NCBI GenBank assembly: GCA_914767715.1
Contig: OU612071.1
Location: 13,747,493-13,811,492, forward strand
Source: Membranipora membranacea
Taxonomy: Eukaryota > Bryozoa > Gymnolaemata > Cheilostomatida > Membraniporidae
Length of the DNA: 64,000 nucleotides
Direction: 5' to 3'
Positions within the stretch are counted from its first letter, which is position 1. Every line of letters starts with the position of its first letter. Shown piece by piece: positions 52,821 through 64,000 of this stretch. Position numbers and translations under genes: made by a program. The notes beneath the pieces were generated by a model. It had not been told where the DNA came from and searched no databases. It saw only the letters and a program-made list of their open reading frames with translations.

Positions 52821-55800
52821 CTAGCACTCGACAGAGTGCGTCACTTTACCACTGGATAGATAATCAGATCCATTAGAATTATACACTGAGTCAGCATTAG
52901 ACTCTACGCTGACGCTGGGCCCAGTTAATTGTTGGTACTGCTGCCGGCTACCGAAAGGCTGTTGATTAGTGTTTGGGTAAGTACTATTTTCTGCAGATTG
53001 CAGTTGTTGACCATTTTGTGCTGCAGGTAAATACTGTGTGTTCTCGGATGAAGGAGGTATGAAAATAGAACATGCCAATGAGTCTTCCCCTGTTTCAGAT
53101 GGAGCCACAGAAGGAGCCACTGACAGATAAGTATTACACTCCTGGTCTCTGGCCACTTTCTCTCGCGACTCTGTATCTGCGGGTGATTCTAAAATCAAAG
53201 TGTTACAAAATTAAAATTCATAAAATTTATTAAATCAAAGTGTTACAAAATCAGAATTTATAAATGAATGTAGTTTGAGCGCTCAGACTGTGGCGGGATG
53301 GATGGTAGTGGCATTTCATTATCAAGTGGTTGATCATGAAATGCTCCTACCAGCTATCTCGCCACAGTTTGAGCGCTTAAACTCAAAGAAATGTAAAGCA
53401 CAAGCTCAATGCATCACTGCGTCTATTAGCCCATTTTTGTTGATCACTGGATACTTTGATTTCCCCTCTACCTGTTGGTTAGGGTGGCATGACCGGGTTT
53501 TGAACTTATACCCTTACATCCATCGCCAGCTGCTCACTTTTCAAGAAGAGCGTGGGGAACTTGTTACTGATTAAAGGGTGGTATAATCATACAAATATGA
53601 CAAATTTACACTACGGTATATTATAATTATGGTAAAAAGGAGAGGATTCCAAATTATTTATTAATCTGATGTCTTTTTAGACCATTATTATGATATTGGC
53701 CAATTCAAGTATTCTCATTTCTCATGAAAGGTATTCACTTCAAATATATTAGCTGAGGTGAAACATTATATTTTTTGCTTTCAAGTTGGGTCTTGTTTTT
53801 GGAATGCCAAATTTTCTTCTAGCAAAAAAGTATGTTCAGTTGTTCAGATTGATAGTGAAAGGCTGATGGTCTTCTATCCAACAGCCAATGACAGCTCACA
53901 AATTGGCTTAATATGTTGGGGATATCTTACCTGCTGTCCAATACATGTGGGCTTGACCTTGACCTGGTTTATTCTCATAACTGTCAGCTGTCGGAGGATG
54001 ACTTCGACTGAAAATAACCGACAAGTAATAATACAATAATGATACATTCTGCAAAATTGAATTACTCTTTGAGCACATGTATTACTAGTATTTCAGTTAT
54101 TCATATACCTCTGTACACTAGCCAATGTGTTGGTTCTGGTCGGATCCAAACAGAACCAACACACATTGACTACCAATATTCCCTCTGTTAATTGATTGAT
54201 TTGTATTTTTACATACGATATCATGGCAAGATGAAGAAATGTATGTATTTATGACAGCTCTTGGTGTAACTCAGTTGTACATAAAATTGTTGTTGTAAAA
54301 TTTCAAAAAACTGCACTGGCAATGAAAATTTCTACTAAACTCATAGACACAATAAACTTGCTGGAGTTAAGAGATTAACATGCCACCACATTACACATTA
54401 CACATTACACATTATCATTACACATCATTACACATTACACATTATCATTACACATTACACATTATCATTACACTCATTAGGCTCATTGTTACAATTGGTT
54501 AGGACATGACATAGTTGTCGATGAATGACAGCTATTTGGCTAGTACCACTTGACTTGTAGATGGGCCTTTCCTTCCTCAATATATCAATATTCATTTTAT
54601 TATTACTTTTATAATCTCTATTATTGCCATTACAACAAAACTTACAATTAAAGTAACTTCGATAATTTTTATCATCACTATTATTATAATTTCCATGATA
54701 TTAATAATTATTATAATTGTTTTTATTTTTTCTATTAAGGTCATGCCTCGGCAAAATTTTTTTGGGGTTTCTAAATCCACATGATCAAAGCAGTCTAAAC
54801 CCATAATTTGACGACGTTACGCCATGACGTAACGTCATAGGGCGACACTGGATTTCAGCAATATGTCAAAACCTATTGTCACTATTGTCCATATAAAAAG
54901 ACATTGCAAGTTCCTGGAGTGAAAAAAACAGTTAATACATAAATACTACCCTTATATCATGCAGCCATAACAGCAATAACGTTCAATGTTTGATTTGACT
55001 TGAAAAAAACCGCATTCAAATTCACATACTGATAGCTAAACCATCAGTGTTGACAGTGCTATAAAGAAAGTGAGCTGTGTCGATTGTTGTCCAAGGTGGA
55101 CAAATCTGATCACCCTAGTGCCCTCACTAACCCAGTGCTGACCAGTATTGATGAAAAAAAAGTGCCAATTGGCAGAATTGAATTATCTTACGTCTAATCT
55201 AGTCAAAATATTGACTTAAAAGGCACTTTGACCTCACGAAACGAGACGTATAAATATGTGAAAACCGTACTGAGGCCGCAGTATTATTTCTGATAGGGGC
55301 ATCCTCCAAAGCCTTGCTGAGGGCACTAGGGCATTGATTTTGATAAAAATACGAAAAAAATTCATTTTGCCCAGCTAACTTCAAATAAAATATATGTTAA
55401 GTGAACAATTGCATGGGAATTACCTACAAACATATCCTTCTTGTATATTCCCAAAATATTGAATCAACATCTCTACTCGAATTGAAATAAATGCCTCATG
55501 AATACAAAGGAAGATTAAACTATTCATGATATTTTTGCCTGCAATATTTCTGCACCAGATTTGGCGTAGTAATATAACTCTCTGTAATCCAGCCATTTTA
55601 GTTTACTTAACAATAAATCACTTGCTGGCTTGTTAATTCCTGTCTGTTATTATAAGACTTTCCTTCTCTAGTATATCAAATTCATGTCAATGCTTGTTAC
55701 TACAATTAACTATCACAAGTCAAATTTACTGGGACTAATTTGCGCTGCCAATCCTGGTTTGATACAAATAAATGGTTGTGAGGCATCTGAGCCAGATGCT

Positions 55801-58800
55801 CCCAGTTATTGGCAGCTCCTATTCTTTTGCATGCAATTAAAAACATAAGAAACTATAATAAAGATAATTGAGGGTTTGGAAATTGCTCAACAAGGAATAG
55901 CTACAATTAAAATGAAAAATAAAGGAAATCCGACCAGTAGTTCTCAAGTTAGTGTCCGAGGCGAGGCATGACCGTAACTGTACCTGGGTGGTAGTTGAGC
56001 ATTGAGTAGAGGGTTTCCCGGATCAGAACCAGGAGTATCCGGTGTCTCTAAGGAATTCTCTCTCAGATAGTACATCTCTTGGGAAGTCGGATCTGTTATT
56101 GTGGTTAATCGTCCATCAACTGAAAGACAAGTTATACAATAGAAAATATATTATGTGAATATAATAGTTGATATAAACAATAGAGACTTTGATTTATTTT
56201 CAGTGCAATCTAAAGTAGCCAATTTACTGGCTCTGATCGGCCAATCAGCCAAACAGAGCCTATGCATTGCGTTAAATCTTTAGCTTCCACTGGATCACCA
56301 GACAAAACTACACCAAACAACCAAGTCTGATAGCCTAATCAATTCCTTCCACATGAGAAAAGGGTTGTAACACTGTGATATATATATAGTCAAATTGGGG
56401 GAGGAGATAAAATGTCAAAATCTAACAGAATATATAATATATATAAATCTGTTTCATTTTCGATTAGCTGTATCTACTTAGAGGTTTATTTGAGGTTGAT
56501 ATGAGGTCGATATGAGGTCGATATGAGGTCGATATGAGGTTTATAAGAGGTTTATTTGAGGTTAATACAAGGTATATTTGAGGAATACTTGAGGCTATAC
56601 ATATTTTTTTTAACTTATGCTCACAGTAGGCAGATCCCACTGTCATGTGTTAAACTAGTAGCCCTTAATGACTGAAAATTTGACACCCAGAATACGATAA
56701 ATAGATTAAATAACTCACAATCCGGTTGTATCGGAGGCGTGGTCGTGGCTACAGTTACATAGGTAGCCATAGATTGTGTTTCTGAAATGATAAAATTAAG
56801 TGTCCATCTTTAATCAATCTGCGCCATTATATGCCCATTATTGCACCGGAGCAACTAAATTGAAAGCGATTATGTAAGACCATGAAGTAGCCTTATATTC
56901 GGCTCAAACCAAATAATAATAATCTTTCAATATTTCTCTTTTACGTACAGCCACAATGAGCACATAAGCAATATATAAATCCAATCAAATTGTTTGTTTC
57001 TGATAAGTGATATACAAATACTTTAGAACTATGTTATAAAATTGGGACCAACTAGTTGCCAAGTTTCACCAGGAAGAGAGTGTACGACAGTTTTTGTGAT
57101 TGGTCGATGCAAAACCTAAACTAAAACAACAAATACAACTTACCTCCTCCTAACCCAGAATCCAAATTTTGCTCTGCCACAGCTAACCCAGAGATGGATT
57201 GCTCCAAATCAGTTTTCTACAACACCAAAATTGAGATGGTTGGCAATGACAACAAAAACAGAATGTCTTAAAATGTGGTCACGGTTAAGTGACACAACAC
57301 TTACTGTGAAAAACAGACGACAGACATCAAATTCAAAGTGTTATGCTTAGTTTGGATGATAATGTGGCTCTTGATATATTTTGAATTAAAAGGGATGGGA
57401 TAATAAACAAAGGTGTGGGACTTGAAGTGGAATGTAAGAATAACAAATATACAGTAGTACTACATTGAACAGTACTTTTGCAGTAGACTAGTTGTTATAA
57501 GTCTGATGAATACTTGTTGTGACAACAACTGAGAGAAAAACCTTAGCAGTGGACGCTCTGTAGTGGTCTGCCATATTCGACCCGCCAATGAGTATTTGGA
57601 TATAAAATTTAACAAGCCAATGTGTAGCTTCGTAACAAACTTCACCAGCCAATGGGCAGCAGGGTTACACAATTAACCAGCCAATGGGGAAAGTGTGGCG
57701 GATGGGTTTGTGCAAGTGCAAAGAGTTATATACACATATTCATGATTAACACGTGATAATAAATAGTCTAGTAGTTTATCACACAGCATTGAGTCAAATT
57801 TACCAATGATTCACCATGAAGATATTGATAACGGTGACCAGCCACTCTGGTGCAGCAGAACCACTGTCATTGACCAGAAAAAGAGAGGAGTTTTTATGTG
57901 CTTAAATCAAACAACAAAGCAAGGCTTTTTCAGATCTTTGACAGGGTGAAAACAATCGTACATTATCCCCAGGCTAACAATGAATATACATTAAGATATT
58001 ATGAAAAGGTGTCATTCGATATAACACAAAAACCTGACGATAGCAAGGCATCAAAATCAAGCAAACCTGCTATGCGATTAGGATGTGATTGATCATGGCA
58101 TAACACTACCACAACCAGGGCAGGGTTTGAGCACCTAAGCTGTATGACAAGCAATTGGAAAATTCCTAAATCTAATCAAACCAGTGAATTTTTTTAAAGT
58201 CAGGGGAGATAATTCCAAATTTGCAAATCTGAGACGATTTTTTAAAAAAGGACTGACCTCTGATGATTTGATAAATTCCTTCCATGCAGGACAGCAGATA
58301 GTATCCTCACGACATCCACTAGATCGAGGTGATAAAACCTTCTGCATCTGTGATAAAAAAAAACTTTTAACAATGATTCATCTTCTTTCTTACTGTTCAC
58401 AATATGCAATGAACTCACTCAAACTGATGATATTCTTCACAATCTAATAGTAAGAAATAAGCTAGCGTATGCCTGAGCTTATTCGATGGCGGAAAGAGAT
58501 CCAGTGATCCAGTGATCCAGAGCATGTAATTTAAAGACCACCTTTTGGGTACTCTACCAAGTGTGCCTTATTGACAGGTGATGTGAGAACAATATATTCA
58601 TAAACATTTCAATACTTATATCGACTTCAGAATGTATAGTTCGCAGATTTCTAAGATTGTAACTCACCATATTCTGAAATTCTTTAGGAAGGGAGAACAC
58701 AGCAGCTTGTCTCTTACCGCTGCAGATAGATAACTTATCGCATTGTAGTCTATCCAAGTGTTCAAATGTTGCCTGAATAACAAGTAAACAAAGAGGCTTG

Positions 58801-61800
58801 AGATATTGTCTTGACAAGCTCTAGCAATACACCGCAAGTCATTAAATCAGTTATTTATATAGACAGTTTTCTGAGCTCCAATTTGAACCCCTCAGGTTTG
58901 ACAATGATGCCGATGCTGAATCATGACACTTTTGTATACTATTATAAGCGTTTTTCAAGATAACCCTCTTTCCAGTTCCTTTTCCCTATGCAGCATGGGT
59001 TAAAAGTACCAAATTGGAGGGAGGACAACTCTAAATAGAGGCTCAAATTAGAGCTCAGAAAACTGTCTATTTATGAGCCTAAGATAACAGATATGATTCA
59101 CGTTCTCCTGAGTTTTGATCACAATGATTTACGCATCCGCAAGTAATAGTAGCATGTCGGTGGGGTTAGATTCTGAACCTGAGTAATCTAGAGTTTGTAA
59201 TTCAATTTTGAGACTGAGTGTATAACGAGCAACCCTGGCGGAGCATCCAGAAAGACTCAAATGGCAATCTGAATTCCAATCGGATAGCAATGAAAATTTA
59301 AATAAAATATCAATCCAAATTCGAAGCGATAGATGATCCAAATTTGAATCCAATTCCAAAGAAGAAATTACACAGCCCTTACCAGCATCACCATGTGGTT
59401 ATCGGTTGATTGAGGTGTCTGCAGTAGGTCTAATATCCTACTGATTGGCATGTCCTTTTGTTCCAGGGAAGTTTTGGTTTGATGCTGCTGGATCATGGAC
59501 ACGCTGTCTGTACGATAATGTGCGTTATACACGTTCATCAGGTGTTCTGAGCTCAATACAATCACACACTCACGGTCCCGAGTAGAAGTCCTGCATTCAA
59601 GAGAAACAAACTGGTCAACATGATCAACCAATTATCAATCAGCCAGTCGATCAATCAATCGGTCAATAAATCAATCGGTCAATCAATCAATCAATCGAAG
59701 GACCGATCAATCAATCGGTATTTTGCAGCAGTCTTTCAATAAGAAGTGTATTACTCTTTGAGCCATGCACTCGTAATTGCCTCACTCAGAACCCTAGGTC
59801 TTCAGGCATTTTAATTAGTATAACTCAATACCGAATTGCTAACTCATTTAGTGAGCGATTTCAGAGTGATGGGCCTACCTGCAGCCTTAGATTGTCAATC
59901 ACAATTAAAGTACCATAATGACAGAAACGCGGCAATATTCTAACATCAGATCAATCAGTCTGAAAAAACAATGTCTCAATCATTCAGCCAATACATTCAA
60001 CTGTTCAATTTAATTGATTCAATTTATTCAAATTTCTTATTTATTCCAAATTATTCAATATGATTTAATTGATTTGATTCAATTTAATTAATTAATGCAC
60101 AATTAGCCAACACGTTTACCTGTTAGATTCTCCGTTATAAAACTGAACTTCACAGTTGAAATAGTTCTCCATTATGTCTTTCATTTTGTGAGCCATTTTT
60201 GTATATGCTGGGCTCTGTTTGAACGCAATGCAGACAGGAATTTGTGGATCAATATTTATGAACAACGCGGTTCCACCTCCAATTGTCACATAATCCAACT
60301 CCCTCACGTCATCTCCTCCTAAAATAATTGGAAATATTATCACTTAACAATATAGCAGGATCATCATACAAAATTAGTCACAGTGAAAAACAATTTTTGT
60401 CGTATCTTCATATAACCACAAGAAGGAAAATATTATGAATACTTCCAACCATAAACACATAAATACTTTTTATTTATACTTACAATTTTTATAATTACAT
60501 TTTTTTTATTTGATAAATCTCAATTTTATGATTTTCAAATAATTCATTCTTATGTCAATTTATCGCTATTTTATCATTTGTGATACTTGGAATTTATATG
60601 GTAACGGCTCAATCAATATGTTGCTATTTAAAATTTGATGGTTTCCTGTGCAAGAAGCATGTTGATACATATGAGTTTATTTTACGGGCGTGTAATGCCA
60701 AGACATTATTTGAGCCAAGATATTGGAGATATTGGACAGAAACAATTTCATGACAGTGCTTTTTTTATCAACTGGTACCATTGTGAAGCTGTCCGATAAA
60801 TAAATGCCAAATGTTTAAGGCTGGGAGACATTGTTTTCTTGGAGTAAGCTATCTTCGCATCTTACCTGGTTGTTCGCGGTCCAATTCTTGGTGCGAAAGT
60901 ACTACAGCTGGTTTGTTACCTCGTTTACACAAATCCTTAACAGTCCAGCCTCGACGTTTCATGCAACCGATGAGTAAAAAGACTAGTATGAGGATGACGA
61001 TAACACCGAGGATTGGAAGGACTATTGCCATCACGAGGGCGCCAGTAGTCAGAGGCCCGGCTAAAGAAGAGGAAACATGGTTCTCTACTACATATAGATT
61101 TTTTTGCTTGCACTTTAATTTTCTGTCAGTACTTGTTAAGGAAACGGACAGTGTTCACAATTGGTAAGATAAAAAGCGAAATAAAATAAGAGACAGCACA
61201 TATATGTTATGTGCACAGGTAATAAGCGAGAAAATATCTACATCTAGATATATTTATATGATTATATATATATATATATACAAATATACATATCCAGAAA
61301 GATATACCTGGGTAAAGTATTACTGCTGAGCATGAAATCAGATATAAACAAAACAACAGAATAATGAGAATTCCACGATGTAATTGTTCTGAAAATCCTA
61401 TATATCCTTCATGGAAGTCAAGGTTTAAGTTGCATTGTGGGAATGAATATGATTCCCGGCTTCATCAGTTCTTCATTTCAAGCTGGACCGTACAGCATTA
61501 CCAACTCGTGCTATATTCACATTTCTTTGTCATTTTTTTAGCTGGTCTTATCATTAAAACAATTGATCATAGGTTTTAAGGTTTCAATTCACTGGTAACC
61601 ATTTGAGTAGTACTCTCAGTGAACTGCCATTGGCTCTTTTCCACTTCAAAGCCAATCAGATTGACTGATTCTGCAAGGCAACTGTGACCAGACTTACCAT
61701 CGGTTGTTGATACACCAACAGGTCCAGGTGGGTTAGTTGAAGCTACACAAATACAAACAGAAGCGGAACGTGAGTTTGTTAAAGTGAGGTGATTGGTTAG

Positions 61801-63919
61801 AACAGACATCACAACAACAACTCAATATTGTATCTGATTGTTTGCTCATCTTATATAGATGAACAATATAAGGTACAAACCTAGAGTATAAAATGTTAGC
61901 TATAGTTCAGCTAGTTAACATTATGTCACCCAAACAACAGGCTGATATTGCTAACTAACTCTATTATTTACACCTCTCGGTCCACTCTTATATAAGATAC
62001 AAATTCAGACAGTGTTACATTACAACAGCAATGTAAACGATGAGGCCATATTATCAACATTCCCACAATGCAATTTTATTCTGGACTTCCCAGTTAAAAT
62101 TAGGTCAATGATAACTTAAATGATAAATGAATTATCTCCCCCGGAATTCCGAAAAACAGCACTGTAGGAATGTTGGTATTGTTATTGTTATTGTCTTACA
62201 CTGAAAGCCGTTGAAACAAGCAGCCATATGTGCTGCTGTTAAGGGAGCATAAATCGACTTATTATTCCAGCCCCCCTACCAACTCTATTGATGAACATCT
62301 CAATCCAGCTCTTCCAGCCATCAATACAATATGCACTGAGGACTGGAAGAGATGCTCATCAACACCCAGGGGTGGCTTCATGCTGTGGGGCCGGCAATGA
62401 GGAGGTTGTACTAGAGAAGGCCTCCTTGACTTTGACTCATGGTTTCTAGCTGAAGACCTGTGTGTTGTACAGTGGTATGTGCACTACTGTATATTGTATC
62501 AATTAGAGAGCATTTATACGTTCCTCACCTTGCAGCTTGAACTCTACTGGTTCTGACTTGCTGACAGTGAATAGTACACATGTTCCGTTGTAGTTGTATT
62601 TGTATTTGTTACCACTGCCAGGACACATTGTAGTTTTAAATTGTAGGATGGGCTTCACCTGTAAAAAGAAATCTGGCTTTTGATTTCGCAGCCGTCTCCT
62701 TGTATTTAAATACATGACTTTCATAGGGGTAGAGCAAAAAAGAGAAAAAATGTAAATTTATGAATTAACAATTCAGCTTTCCCTAGAACTGAACAAAGTG
62801 TTCACCGATAATGGTATACCGTCATAAAATCCTGACAATTATGGATATGTCTTCACAATGACTGATAAATGCAGCGTGAAATGTAAGTGCAAAAACCAAT
62901 TTCTTTGAAAACACTTTGTTCTACTCATCATCATCATCATGGCTTAAAAGTGAGATATTATCCTACTTACTATGTAGACTGTACCATCCTCTATTATGTT
63001 TTTATTAGTCATACAACTTTAAGTTGTATGACTTTTGTTTTAGTTGAGTTTATTATTCAAATCGTTTTTCTATATCTACGTCGCTGTATGTGAGGTAAAC
63101 AATTTATTCTTAATTTACTTTGATAATAATTTTTATAGAAAACCTCAATATAATAAATAAATAAATACTATAGTGAGATGTTTTCAATGCTACTATACCT
63201 CAAGATGAAGTTGATCTCCCTCTTTGAATGTGCCCAGTAGATTTTGCGTGAATTCCAGAGTTTTTACTGAGTACTCATCAGTTACTTCCGCTACTTCTGG
63301 TGTATACTAAAACATAATATGATTGTTAAAATGAGATACTATATATATATTATATTATCATTATTACTATGAGCTTTATTTTACACTGAACAATGCAATA
63401 AGCAAAAAACACCATGTTTTGAAAACAGCAACGAATAACTCATAGAAAACGATATGTGGATGGTTTCCCTGAATTAATATGATATGGTATCTGTGATAAC
63501 TACATATTTGAAATTGGAATGCTTTCTTGGTAATTGGACAGTCGTGTGATGGCAACTATATTGAATACGAAACATCAGAAAAACCATGGACAGTCTCACA
63601 TTACTTTAAAACATTTGCTCGAATTCAATCTTCTTTTCGTGAACTGCAAATTAGTCTTGCATCAGCCTCAATTTATTTATTAATATCTCATTACTCCCTA
63701 GCCTGTCTTACCAAGATTTGTTGTAGTAACACCCCATCATGCTCAGTAATACTTACACTGTCAATCTCTATTTCTCTATCTTGATTCTTGACTATAATTG
63801 AATATCTCTCAATATAGAGTTTAGCAGGAGCCAATGAGAACTTCACCTCTATTTGGCTGACCTCTGACCCATCGATTAATAGAGTTGTCTTCTCCATGGG
63901 AAGATAATCCTCACCTGCA
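52821..63919 (-). CDS. Single-pass receptor with IL-17R-like ectodomain and SEFIR-like domain, 3' part
   Basis: Exons, approximately: 63918-63758, 63308-63199, 62659-62530, 61742-61700, 61062-60867, 60319-60121, 59590-59383, 58773-58669, 58345-58256, 57218-57145, 56777-56720, 56119-55981, 54006-53932 and 53189-52821, with agreeing phases wherever checked. The N-terminal exons look like a beta-sandwich ectodomain with few cysteines, then a short Pro/Thr stalk. One exon carries a clear transmembrane helix (MAIVLPILGVIVILILVF) followed by KRR. The cytoplasmic part has a Rossmann-like layout (VCIAFKQSPAY, then CEVQFYNG, then RECVIVLSSEH, then AAVFSLPKEF) resembling the SEFIR domain of IL-17 receptors. 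The C-terminal tail of about 180 residues has many tyrosines, including YENK and YPNT. The start of the gene lies beyond the right edge. The SEFIR assignment rests on pattern, not a search; a TIR-related or novel domain is the alternative. Confidence 0.65.
53273..53384. mobile_element. MITE-like fold-back element, copy 2
   Basis: GTTTGAGCGCTCAGACTGTG and CACAGTTTGAGCGCTTAAAC are terminal inverted repeats. Inner CATTTCATTATCA and TGATCATGAAATG also pair. Same architecture as 10884-11000. Confidence 0.75.
54117..54172. mobile_element. Fold-back element, CCAATGTGTTGG family
   Basis: GCCAATGTGTTGGTTCTG and CAGAACCAACACACATTGAC are inverted around GTCGGATCCAAA. It lies in an intron of the SEFIR receptor gene. 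Confidence 0.7.
54393..54475. repeat. CATTACACATTA minisatellite
   Basis: About 80 bp of 7-bp CATTACA units interrupted by TCATTACA variants. Confidence 0.9.
56216..56280. mobile_element. Degraded fold-back element, CCAATGTGTTGG family
   Basis: CCAATTTACTGGCTCTGATCGG and AATCAGCCAAACAGAGCCTATG are diverged inverted repeats similar to the family termini. Confidence 0.45.
56480..56592. repeat. GAGGTCGATAT minisatellite
   Basis: About ten 11- to 12-bp units of GAGGTCGATAT / GAGGTTTATTT occur in an intron of the SEFIR receptor gene. Confidence 0.85.
57585..57685 (+). promoter_or_regulatory. Four CCAAT boxes at exact 32-bp intervals
   Basis: CCAAT starts at 57585, 57617, 57649 and 57681, each followed by TG/GG and mostly preceded by AAG or CAG. 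TATATA occurs about 45 bp downstream on the plus strand (near 57727). The spacing matches NF-Y arrays of animal cell-cycle promoters. It lies inside an intron of the SEFIR gene. Confidence 0.6.
58859..59070. mobile_element. MITE with about 30-bp terminal inverted repeats
   Basis: ATAGACAGTTTTCTGAGCTC at the left matches the complement of GAGCTCAGAAAACTGTCTAT at the right, and similarity extends through AATTTGA. TTAT flanks each side. About 212 bp, non-coding, in an intron of the SEFIR gene. Confidence 0.85.
59630..59722. repeat. (TCAA)n-rich tract
   Basis: TCAATCAATCGG units alternate with GGTCAATCAATC over about 90 bp. Confidence 0.9.
61261..61282. repeat. (TA)n microsatellite
   Basis: About 20 bp of TA dinucleotides in an intron of the SEFIR gene. 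Confidence 0.9.
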
Positions 63920-64000
63920 TTGCACAAAATATACACATAAATGTTCACCCAGTGAGTTCTGTTTGTTCGACACAATAAACGAGTCAGTTGAGTCGAACAA

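Noticed and set aside
54592-54804. Ile/Val-rich 70-codon minus ORF resembling a membrane segment
   Set aside because: It is a low-complexity AT-rich tract; the hydrophobic residues follow from ATT/ATA composition.
57816-57870. Possible small exon of the SEFIR gene (acceptor CAG and donor GTGAATC)
   Set aside because: The exons at 58345-58256 and 57218-57145 join directly in phase 0 and no extra exon is needed.
62073-62100. TTCCCACAATGCA read as a ZNF143/Staf-type promoter site
   Set aside because: The same core recurs in fold-back repeats across the window, so a repeat-family origin is more likely than a specific factor site.

Overview
This is metazoan nuclear DNA. It is AT-rich, its protein genes are cut into many short exons with GT-AG introns, and one complete gene is a clear orthologue of animal WDR47. 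The many short fold-back elements, short dispersed repeats and a lineage-specific mix of TRIM and SEFIR-type genes suggest an invertebrate such as a sponge, cnidarian or other marine animal. I cannot name the species. All five protein genes I could assemble lie on the minus strand. I followed splice phases by eye in four of them (for WDR47 only at some junctions) and they are consistent. Exon ends may still be off by one or two bases.

Layout. 1-4318: TRIM-family gene (RING, two B-boxes, coiled coil, C-terminal region running off the left edge) with an in-frame TGA just before the RING. 4560-5425: 5'-truncated non-LTR retrotransposon fragment. 7034-12809: four-exon gene for a 161-residue secreted protein with a signal peptide and a TATA box, possibly a peptide-hormone precursor of unknown family. 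12.85-18.8 kb: non-coding, with tandem duplications and fold-back elements. 18.8 kb: tRNA-Lys(CTT)-like gene with a damaged acceptor stem, next to a polypurine tract. 19406-31160: 17-coding-exon gene for a roughly 1,670-residue protein with Zn-binding cysteines and an RNase H-fold (DDE transposase-like) core. Two of its exons consist largely of minisatellite. Its upstream region is a CCAAT/AAATCTGGAC array. 33508-49816: complete WDR47 (LisH, CTLH, WD40). 52821 to the right edge: 3' part of a single-pass receptor with an IL-17-receptor-like ectodomain, a SEFIR-like cytoplasmic domain and a tyrosine-rich tail. One of its introns holds four CCAAT boxes exactly 32 bp apart.

The genes do not form an operon. 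The TRIM gene and the SEFIR receptor suggest innate-immunity or signalling roles, WDR47 is a microtubule-associated neurodevelopmental factor in other animals, and the RNase H-fold gene looks like an old mobile-element protein now carried as an ordinary spliced gene. The most interesting items are that gene with its multi-frame-open coding minisatellites, its upstream array, the unplaced secreted precursor, the TRIM nonsense codon and the 32-bp CCAAT array.
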